Made by a program: the position numbers and the translations under genes. A model generated the notes under the pieces. The model did not search any database and was not told the DNA's origin. It saw only the letters and a program-made list of their open reading frames with translations. DNA of 11,997 bases from Ruminiclostridium sp. (lineage in GTDB: Bacteria > Bacillota_A > Clostridia > Oscillospirales > Ruminococcaceae): assembly GCA_017550775.1 (NCBI GenBank), contig JAFZOA010000581.1, positions 1 through 11,997 of the forward strand. The letters are read 5' to 3'. Each line of letters starts with the position of its first letter. The stretch's first letter is position 1. Below, one piece after another: positions 7,201 to 11,997 of this stretch.

Positions 7201-7651
7201 CGGCGAGGAACCCCAGAAGCAGGCGGAGTGCCTTGTGGACGTGAAGGTGGATGCGTATATCCCGGAGGACTATATCTCCAATCAGGCGCAGCGCATAAGC
7301 TGCTACAAGCGTATCGCGCTGATACGAAGCGACGACGACGCGTACGACGTGACCGACGAGCTCATAGACCGCTACGGCGAGATACCCGCGCCGGTGGAGG
7401 GGCTTATCGAGGTTGCGCAGATACGCAACAACGCCCAGAGCCTCGGCATAACGGAGATACTGCAGGGCAAGGACGGGCTCAGCTTCTACACGGAGAACCC
7501 GGATATGCAGCGCCTTGGTCGGCTCAACGCGGCAATGGACGGGCGTGTGAGCCTTGACCTCATGGGCAAGACCTGTTTCAGGATAATGCCCGAAAAGAAC
7601 GAAAAACCGCTTGCGTTGATGAAGCGTATCATCGACGAACTCAGAGCGTGA
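4214..7651 (+). CDS. mfd: Transcription-repair coupling factor Mfd
   Basis: This cytoplasmic DNA translocase removes RNA polymerase stalled at DNA damage and recruits the UvrA/UvrB excision machinery. It is 1145 residues, normal for the family. Domains in order: a UvrB-like N-terminal region (to about 340, with SVRGAILDVYP near 172-182); a linker domain; the CarD-like RNA-polymerase interaction domain from about 485 (ISVGDLVVHNTYGIGVFDG) to about 545; a RecG-like SF2 motor; and the C-terminal TRCF domain near 990-1095. Motor motifs seen are Walker A GDVGFGKT (637-644), DEEQ (738-741), SATPIPRTL (from 764), and the arginine-finger stretch QLRGRVGR near 905-915, followed by FRIAMRDLEIRGAGSILG. 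The ATG at 4214 is preferred because AAAGGA (4201-4206) lies 7 bases before it. An in-frame TTG at 4187 would fall inside the terminator stem and has no ribosome binding site. It is the first gene of the string ending in the DHHW genes. Its own promoter was not found. Confidence 0.98.
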   Translation: MEYFLNTARQLPEFRSAESAVSGMPVMITGLSHIHKAHFLAALSMEKSAPVIVICDTEGEGARLCADINTMTGEETAFSFPAKDIVLGDVDAVSREYEHRRIGILSRMLSGTAKLVCATPEAASQITIPRRILKKRTVTIKAGDRISLPAITSALVEAGYSRCDQIEGVSQFSVRGAILDVYPVNFGAPVRIELWGDDVDTVSTFDVESQRRIDTIKSVDIAPALETLFLDNEQIAEKLSALLPKIRGRKADEVKQRVRNDIESVRGGAACVNTDRYLPLCYDEEETLFDYAENVIVCENTACSESFRSAYTQHTEDIKLLFEEGVLCKGLDRYLLTKTEYQTAVDTRISIYLDNFMRGGDIRLSKLMSVSAGQVAPWSGEYRVLLDEIKNYLNENFSVIVMAGTEKAAKVLAEDLRGDGIPSDFSSEPKKLYAKRVYVTPGVLTSGYSYPEARLACISHTSVTIQTREAPKRKKAEMINSLNDISVGDLVVHNTYGIGVFDGVTKLTQDHISKDYIKIKYAGTDVLYVPVTQLDLISRYIGAGDVNTVKLSKMNSDQWQKTKTKAKAAAKEMAAEFIELYSKRMKTKGFAFDPDGPEQSEFENHFSYVETDDQVRCINEIKLDMENDKPMERLLCGDVGFGKTEVALRAAFKCIMSGKQCALLCPTTVLAWQHYQTVLKRMDGFGLDIELLSRFRTPKEIKTTIERMKRGSVDMVIGTHRLVQDDIEFKDLGLVIIDEEQRFGVAHKDKFKQMFAGVDILTLSATPIPRTLNMAMSGIRDMSVIETPPQDRQPVTTYVIEHNDGVIAQAINKELRRGGQIYYIHNRIESIFQRASELHKLVPEVRIGIAHGKMDEDELLEVWRKLLEHEIDMLVCTTLIETGVDVPNCNTLIIENADYMGLAQLHQLRGRVGRTNRRAFAYFTFKRGKELTETASKRLEAIREFTRFGSGFRIAMRDLEIRGAGSILGASQSGHMSAVGYDMYLKLLDEAVKEQRGEEPQKQAECLVDVKVDAYIPEDYISNQAQRISCYKRIALIRSDDDAYDVTDELIDRYGEIPAPVEGLIEVAQIRNNAQSLGITEILQGKDGLSFYTENPDMQRLGRLNAAMDGRVSLDLMGKTCFRIMPEKNEKPLALMKRIIDELRA

Positions 7652-7670
7652 TATACAGGAGGAAACAGAT

Positions 7671-7934
7671 ATGAGCATTTCGGAAAAACTCGGCAGAGCT
7701 GCTGCGGAGATCGGAAGCGCGGCTGATGAAGCTTTCGACATGGCAAAGACAAAGTACGAGGAGAAGGTGACCCCGGAGAAGCGTGCCGAATACAAGGAAA
7801 AATTCGACAAGGGCATGAAGATCGTGGACGAGAAGATGACGGTGGTCGCGGACAAGATAGAAAGCGGCATAAAGGGCTTCGTTGACGGATTCAACTCCGG
7901 AAAAAGCGACAATAATGACAATAGCAAGGGTTGA
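7671..7934 (+). CDS. Small helical Lys/Glu-rich protein of unknown function (87 aa)
   Basis: I do not recognise this protein. It has 87 residues, no Cys and no Trp, and is dominated by Lys, Glu, Asp and Ala. Two amphipathic helices are likely (about 2-32 and 34-73), followed by a loose Asn/Asp/Ser/Gly tail (SGKSDNNDNSKG). The heptad-like spacing of Ile, Val, Phe and Met between charged residues fits a helical bundle, a short coiled coil, or surface binding to membrane or nucleic acid partners. There is no signal peptide and no membrane helix. AGGAGG (7657-7662), the strongest ribosome binding site of the string, precedes the ATG by 8 bases, so the protein may be made in larger amounts than its neighbours. 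It sits 19 bases after mfd and 4 bases before pth, so it is co-transcribed with both. Resemblance to hydrophilic stress-type (LEA- or YtxH-like) proteins is only compositional. Confidence 0.82.
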   Translation: MSISEKLGRAAAEIGSAADEAFDMAKTKYEEKVTPEKRAEYKEKFDKGMKIVDEKMTVVADKIESGIKGFVDGFNSGKSDNNDNSKG

Positions 7935-7938
7935 GTGA

Positions 7939-8571
7939 ATGTCGGTATTTGATATCTTCAAGAAGCTTGAACAGGAGCGTCCGCCGGCACCGGTGGGCGC
8001 CGTGGAGTTCGTGATCTGCGGGCTCGGAAACCCGGGTACACAGTACGAGAACACCCGCCACAACTGCGGGTTCATGGCGCTGGATACGCTGGCGGAGCAG
8101 CTTCACACAGAGGTGAAGAGACTGAAATTCAAGTCGCTCACCGCCGATGTGAACATAGGCGGGGTACACTGTCTTCTGATGAAGCCGACGACCTTCATGA
8201 ACAACAGCGGCGAGGCGGTGGTGGAGGCGCTCAACTTCTACAAGCTCCCGCCGGAGAAGCTGCTGGTGATGTACGATGACATATCGCTCGACGTGGGGCG
8301 GCTTCGCATACGCAAGAAGGGCTCCGACGGCGGTCACAACGGCATCAAGAGCATAATCTACCTCACGGGGAGCGATACCTTCCCGCGTATAAAGATAGGT
8401 GTCGGCTCAAAACCGAGCCCGGAGTACGACCTTGCGTCGTGGGTGCTCGGAATGTTCCCGAAGGAGCAGGGCGAGCTGCTCGAAAAGGCATTCGGGAATG
8501 CGGCGGCGGCGGCGCAGCTCATAGTTGCGGGCAAGACCGATGAAGCGATGAACAAATACAACTCAAAGTAG
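7939..8571 (+). CDS. pth: Peptidyl-tRNA hydrolase with N-terminal extension
   Basis: This cytoplasmic enzyme cleaves the ester bond of peptidyl-tRNA dropped from ribosomes, freeing tRNA for reuse. It is 210 residues. The family signature CGLGNPGTQYENTRHNCGF gives Asn31 and catalytic His41 (equivalent to E. coli Asn10 and His20). FMNNSG (86-91) gives Met87/Asn88. YDDISL has Asp113, and GGHNG has His133, matching E. coli Asp93 and His113 in spacing. About 20 residues (MSVFDIFKKLEQERPPAPVG) precede the usual start of the fold. They look like a short amphipathic helix plus a Pro-rich linker, and such an extension is plausible in this group. An internal GTG near 8000 could give a shorter form but lacks a well-placed ribosome binding site. 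The gene begins 4 bases after the 87-residue ORF, so translational coupling is likely. The upstream AAGGG (7926-7930) is a modest binding site. Confidence 0.97.
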   Translation: MSVFDIFKKLEQERPPAPVGAVEFVICGLGNPGTQYENTRHNCGFMALDTLAEQLHTEVKRLKFKSLTADVNIGGVHCLLMKPTTFMNNSGEAVVEALNFYKLPPEKLLVMYDDISLDVGRLRIRKKGSDGGHNGIKSIIYLTGSDTFPRIKIGVGSKPSPEYDLASWVLGMFPKEQGELLEKAFGNAAAAAQLIVAGKTDEAMNKYNSK

Positions 8572-8584
8572 AACGGTAGGAAAA

Positions 8585-10867
8585 ATGGCTAACAAGCGTA
8601 AGAAAAACTACAGGCGGGAGACCGTCGATCTCGACAGGTCACAGGACAGGCTGGACGAGTATTCAAAACGGCACATCAGCGACGCTCTGATCGACGATAT
8701 CCTTATGGATATAGACAGAATGGCGGAGCGCCGGGCGAAGAGGGAATCCGCGAACAGCACGGATACCGACTCAAAGGCCGTGCTCACGGAGTGGGAGATC
8801 TCGGATATTGTCCCGGAGAAGAAGAAGCAGGACAGCTCTCCGCGCAGGGAAGGTGCGCTTATATTCTCGGAATTTGGCGAGGATGACAGAGTCTTTGCGG
8901 AGGGAACGGAAGAGTCGGAGCTTTTCGCGCTGTCAGACGAACCCGAAGAGCATAAGTCCGTAGAGCATAAGCCCGTAGAGCATAAGCCCGTAGAGCATAA
9001 GCCCGAAGAGCAGAAGCCCGTAGAGCCTCAGCCCGAGGAGCAGCAGTCCGAGGAGTCGCAGCCCGTAGAGCAGGAGCTCGAAGTACAGGAATCCGAAGAG
9101 CCGCAGCCCGAAGAGCCGCAGCCCGAAGAGCCGCAGCCCGAAGAGCCGCAGCCCGAAGAGCAGCAACCCGAGGAGCCGCAGCCCGAAGAGTTGCAGCCCG
9201 CAGAGCAAGCTTCCGAAGAACCGCAGGCTCCGGACGAAGAGCCCGCCGCCGAAAGCATGGAGATATCTGAGGAAACAATCGAAGATGCGGAGATGCAGGC
9301 GGAGCTATCCGCTTCCATAATGGCGGCTATCGCGGAGAAGGCGAACAAGCCGGTGGAAAAACCTGCCGAAAAGCCAGCCGCGACCGAAAAGAAGAAAAAG
9401 GCTACAAAGAAGAAAACTCCCGAGATACAGCCGCTGAAACCCATTCTGAGCATAGCGAACATCGTATATACTGCGGTGGCGTTCGGGGTGATAACCGTTG
9501 CATTCCTGGCACTTCCGAGAGGTGACGTGTCAGAGACCGAGCAGCGCTCCCTCGCGGTGTTCCCCGAGTTCTCGTATGAGTCGCTGCTGAGCGGAGACTA
9601 TACAAACGGCATAACCGACTATTTCAACGACAATATACCGTTCAGGGACGATCTGAAAAAGGTCGCGGCACAGCTCAGAAACCTGTACGGCGTGAACTAT
9701 CAGGACGCGGAGATAATAGGCCCCGTCGCGGTAGTCACCGAGGAGGAGGAGCCCGTTCCCGCCGAGACCGTCATTACCACCGTTACGGCGACAGCTCCGC
9801 CGGAGACGACCCCTGCTGCAACGACGGCGGACAGGGACGTTACCACCGAGCCTGCGGCTACGACCGCGGAGACTACCGTCGCGACCACAACTGCCGCGAC
9901 GACCACCGCCTCGACTGTCGTGACCACCAAGAATGTCAACGAGATAGCGGCGGGCGTTATCACCAACGGACAGGTCGTTACCAAGCTTTCCGACGGACAC
10001 TGGTGGGCGATATCCCTGTTCGGCGGCGGCAAGGGAACTACCTACGCAAACGCGCTCAACCGCTTCAAGCAGGAGCTCGGCGACAGCGTGAACGTGTACA
10101 GTATGCCGATACCGACCGCGGGCGAATACTACCTCCCCGACACCTACTCACAGTACACCGCGAGCCACCACAAGAGCATCGAGTCCATTGACTCCCAGCT
10201 CTCCGGTGTTATCTCCGTACCCGGCGACATGGCGCTCTGGGAGCACATCGACGAGGATATTTACCTGCGCACCGATCACCACTGGCAGCCGCTCGGCGCT
10301 TACTACGCGGCGAAGTGCTTCGCGGAGACGGCGGGCGTGCCGTTCGCGGACATCTCCACCATGGAGCGCGTGGACATACCGGGGTACATGGGTACGATGT
10401 ACGGCTTCACCGAGAGCGCAAATCTGCTCTCCGACCCGGAGGTGTTCACCTACTACAAGCCGAGCAACAGCTATACGACATACTATTATGACACGGCATA
10501 CAATTACGACTACTCCTTCCCGTTCTTTATCCCGATGCCGGTGAACGGCTCCTACTCAACGTTCATGGGTGCAGACAACAAGATCGTCCGGATAAAGACC
10601 GACGCGGGTACGGGCCGCAAACTCGTGGTGTTCAAGGACAGCTACGGCAACGCGGAGATACCGTTCTACTTCGGCTCGTTCGACGAGGTGTATGTGTGTG
10701 ACATAAGATACTTTGACCTTAACGCAGTGCAGTTCGTGAAGTTTACGGGTGCTACCGACCTGCTCTTTACCATGTGTACGTTCTCCGCTGTGGGAACCAA
10801 CGCAAACGGACTTGAAACGATACTGAACAACCCGACCACGGAGATAATCGAAGGTGCAAACAGCTGA
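8585..10867 (+). CDS. DHHW-family membrane-anchored SGNH/AlgX-like protein with cytoplasmic Glu-Pro repeats
   Basis: This is a 760-residue type II membrane protein. Residues 1-120 are charged and hydrophilic. Residues 122-211 are 18 pentapeptide repeats (EHKPV, then EPQPE types). Residues about 250-285 are Lys-rich, ending next to one transmembrane helix at about 287-313, so the N-terminus should be inside. Outside, residues 318-385 carry the ETEQRSLAVFPEF ... IPFRDDLKK pattern that begins DHHW/AlgX-type proteins. A Thr/Ala/Pro linker (about 394-447) follows, then the DHHW domain (about 450-755). RTDHHWQPLG has Asp564, His565, His566 and Trp567, and FKDSYGN has Ser686. By comparison with AlgX, Asp564/His566/Ser686 could be the SGNH triad of an O-acetyltransferase or esterase; this is inference, as DHHW proteins are uncharacterised. 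The ATG follows TAGGAAAA and lies 13 bases after pth. No MBOAT acyl-transferase gene is visible in the window. Confidence 0.87.
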   Translation: MANKRKKNYRRETVDLDRSQDRLDEYSKRHISDALIDDILMDIDRMAERRAKRESANSTDTDSKAVLTEWEISDIVPEKKKQDSSPRREGALIFSEFGEDDRVFAEGTEESELFALSDEPEEHKSVEHKPVEHKPVEHKPEEQKPVEPQPEEQQSEESQPVEQELEVQESEEPQPEEPQPEEPQPEEPQPEEQQPEEPQPEELQPAEQASEEPQAPDEEPAAESMEISEETIEDAEMQAELSASIMAAIAEKANKPVEKPAEKPAATEKKKKATKKKTPEIQPLKPILSIANIVYTAVAFGVITVAFLALPRGDVSETEQRSLAVFPEFSYESLLSGDYTNGITDYFNDNIPFRDDLKKVAAQLRNLYGVNYQDAEIIGPVAVVTEEEEPVPAETVITTVTATAPPETTPAATTADRDVTTEPAATTAETTVATTTAATTTASTVVTTKNVNEIAAGVITNGQVVTKLSDGHWWAISLFGGGKGTTYANALNRFKQELGDSVNVYSMPIPTAGEYYLPDTYSQYTASHHKSIESIDSQLSGVISVPGDMALWEHIDEDIYLRTDHHWQPLGAYYAAKCFAETAGVPFADISTMERVDIPGYMGTMYGFTESANLLSDPEVFTYYKPSNSYTTYYYDTAYNYDYSFPFFIPMPVNGSYSTFMGADNKIVRIKTDAGTGRKLVVFKDSYGNAEIPFYFGSFDEVYVCDIRYFDLNAVQFVKFTGATDLLFTMCTFSAVGTNANGLETILNNPTTEIIEGANS
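8948..9217 (+). repeat. In-frame 15-bp tandem repeats encoding 18 Glu/Pro pentapeptides
   Basis: There are eighteen consecutive 15-base units inside the first DHHW gene. The first block is built on GAGCATAAGCCCGTA (EHKPV). A diverged middle follows (EQKPV, EPQPE, EQQSE, ESQPV, EQELE, VQESE). The last block contains four nearly identical copies of GAGCCGCAGCCCGAA (EPQPE) and further variants (EQQPE, EPQPE, ELQPA, EQASE). Near-identical neighbours imply recent duplication by slippage or unequal exchange. Units are multiples of three bases, so copy number can change without breaking the frame. Confidence 0.92.
10840..10845 (+). promoter_or_regulatory. Ribosome binding site that fixes the GTG start of the second DHHW gene
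   Basis: GGAGAT lies 8 bases before GTG at 10854, within the last codons of the upstream DHHW gene. It supports starting the lipoprotein at this GTG: no ATG occurs in frame before the signal peptide, and this start gives a complete lipoprotein n-region (MQTADKKR). Confidence 0.65.
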
Positions 10868-11997
10868 TAAAAAAAGGATACTGCTCCTTGCCGCCGCTCT
10901 GACAGCGGTGACGCTCTCGTCGTGCAGCGACATAAGCCGACCGACGGTGAACGCGTACACCGCCGATACCGCGCTCACAGAGCCGGAGGAAGATGAGGAA
11001 TACGAGGAACCGCCCGAGGACGATGATGACGGCGATGTGGAGCTTATCTTACCGGAGAACTTTGTGACCACGGGGGACGAGCCTGCTCCCGTTACTTCCG
11101 CGCAGACCACCACTGCAAAGAGCTCGACTACGTTCCCGATACAGACCACTTCTTTCGAGCCGCTCGTCATTTCCGAAACTACCACTGTACCGACGGCGGA
11201 GACAACTGCTGCCACAACAACAACGGAAGCGACCACTACCACCGCGGAGACTACGACTGCGGCGGCAACGGTCTCGGAGACTGCTGTGCAGACTGTTGTG
11301 GAACAGACGCAGATAGTTGCGGAAAGCGCGCCGATAAGCTACAACGTGATCGGCGATAACGGCATACTTGTATCCTATCAGGACGGGCATTACCGGGGTA
11401 TAATGGCGTGCTTCGGCACCTACGGACTGTGCGAGCGGTGGGCGGCGGCGGTGAACGCGTTCGCGGCAAATCTTCCCGACGCGAAGGTCTATACCATGGC
11501 AGTGCCGATAGCGAGCGAGTTCTACACCCCGCAGAAGTTCTGGGATCAGGGCTTCACCGTGAGCCAGTACAACAAGTGCGAGCATATCCGTCAGAACCTT
11601 TCCGGAGCCACCTACATTGACGCGTACACGTCGCACTCACAGCATACCGGCGACAACATCAATTCCCGCACCGACCACCACTGGACGCCTCTCGGGGCGT
11701 ACTACGCGGCGGAGCAGTTCGCGGCGGCGGCGGGTGTGGATTTCCCGTCGATAGAGGAATATACCCCCGTGTCCCGCAGCGGCTATGTGGGTTCGATGTA
11801 CACCTACTCGAAGGACTACCACCTCTACAACGATGCGGAGACCTTCACGATGTACCTGTCCCCGAACGCCGACAGAATAAGCACCACTTATTATAATACC
11901 TACTTTGGCGGAGCTTACGCGGGCGACCTTTTCGTGACCCGCAACGCGAGCGCGTTCTACTGCTCGTTCCTCGGTTCGGACGACCGCATAACGCACG
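10854..11997 (+). CDS. DHHW-family lipoprotein, paralog of the preceding gene (3' end missing)
   Basis: The frame is open from a GTG start to the window end (381 codons). Residues 1-8 are basic, 9-21 hydrophobic, and the lipobox LSSC ends at Cys24, so the protein should be a membrane lipoprotein on the outer face. Next come an acidic stretch (43-63, Glu/Asp-rich), a Thr/Ala-rich stalk (about 75-155), and the DHHW domain. RTDHHWTPLGAYYAAE has Asp274, His275, His276 and Trp277. The domain aligns with the upstream paralog across DGHY.../DGHW..., RTDHHW, GVDFPSIEEY/GVPFADISTM and GYVGSMYTY/GYMGTMYGF. It lacks the N-terminal ETEQRSL...FRDD segment of its neighbour. The sequence ends at SDDRITH, about 40 residues before where the paralog has its candidate Ser in KDSYGN, so completeness of the triad cannot be judged. 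Its start overlaps the previous stop by 14 bases, implying coupled translation. Function unknown; a polymer O-acetylation or esterase role is inferred from AlgX similarity. Confidence 0.85.
   Translation, partial: MQTADKKRILLLAAALTAVTLSSCSDISRPTVNAYTADTALTEPEEDEEYEEPPEDDDDGDVELILPENFVTTGDEPAPVTSAQTTTAKSSTTFPIQTTSFEPLVISETTTVPTAETTAATTTTEATTTTAETTTAAATVSETAVQTVVEQTQIVAESAPISYNVIGDNGILVSYQDGHYRGIMACFGTYGLCERWAAAVNAFAANLPDAKVYTMAVPIASEFYTPQKFWDQGFTVSQYNKCEHIRQNLSGATYIDAYTSHSQHTGDNINSRTDHHWTPLGAYYAAEQFAAAAGVDFPSIEEYTPVSRSGYVGSMYTYSKDYHLYNDAETFTMYLSPNADRISTTYYNTYFGGAYAGDLFVTRNASAFYCSFLGSDDRITH

Noticed and set aside
5879..7927. Long open frame (682 codons) on the - strand opposite mfd
   Set aside because: It lies fully opposite motif-rich mfd and neighbours, its translation has no recognisable domain, and it has no suitable ribosome site. 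Open antisense frames are expected from GC-rich codon use.
8948..9217. Possible CRISPR-like array
   Set aside because: Units are contiguous 15-base coding repeats without spacers.
8859..9462. Overlapping - strand frames with repeated Leu-Arg-Ala-Ala or Cys-Gly-Ser-Ser runs
   Set aside because: These are mirror images of the 15-bp repeats in the DHHW gene, and the low-complexity products are artefacts.

Overview
The window reads as an ordinary chromosomal stretch of a Gram-positive anaerobe. It is most likely a member of Clostridia near Ruminococcus / Oscillospiraceae. This is an inference from three things: a SCIFF-peptide radical SAM maturase (a Clostridia hallmark), two DHHW-family surface proteins with Thr/Ala-rich linkers, and GC-rich coding sequence that still uses many ATA (Ile) and AGA codons. 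All eight genes lie on the + strand. No tRNA, rRNA, CRISPR array, insertion sequence or phage gene was seen.

Layout. (1) 1-1197 is the 3' part of scfB, the SCIFF thioether maturase; its start and the expected SCIFF peptide gene lie upstream of the window. (2) 1376-2851 is a membrane-anchored HtrA-type serine protease with one PDZ domain, closed by a hairpin terminator at 2887-2917. (3) A good sigma-A promoter at 3012-3040 drives a 76-residue orphan protein (3120-3350), followed by an ECF transporter S component (3452-4096). The leader of the S component can fold as a pseudoknot beside its ribosome binding site. An intrinsic terminator at 4154-4188 follows. (4) From 4214 to the window end runs a tight gene string: mfd, an 87-residue helical protein, pth, a 760-residue DHHW protein, and a second DHHW protein cut by the window edge. 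Gaps are 19, 4 and 13 bases, and the last pair overlap by 14 bases, so one operon is likely.

The housekeeping part of the string is coherent. Mfd rescues stalled RNA polymerase and recruits repair, and Pth recycles peptidyl-tRNA. The unusual part is the tail: two paralogous extracellular SGNH-like (AlgX/DHHW) proteins with different anchors. The first has a single membrane helix preceded by a long cytoplasmic Glu/Pro repeat domain. The second is a lipoprotein with an acidic and Thr-rich stalk. Both keep the Asp-x-His pair of AlgX-type acetyltransferases, and the first also shows a candidate Ser. This suggests a cell-surface polymer-modifying (perhaps O-acetylation) module whose membrane acyl donor would lie outside the window. 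It is the best candidate here for an undescribed system, but its function is inferred and not shown.
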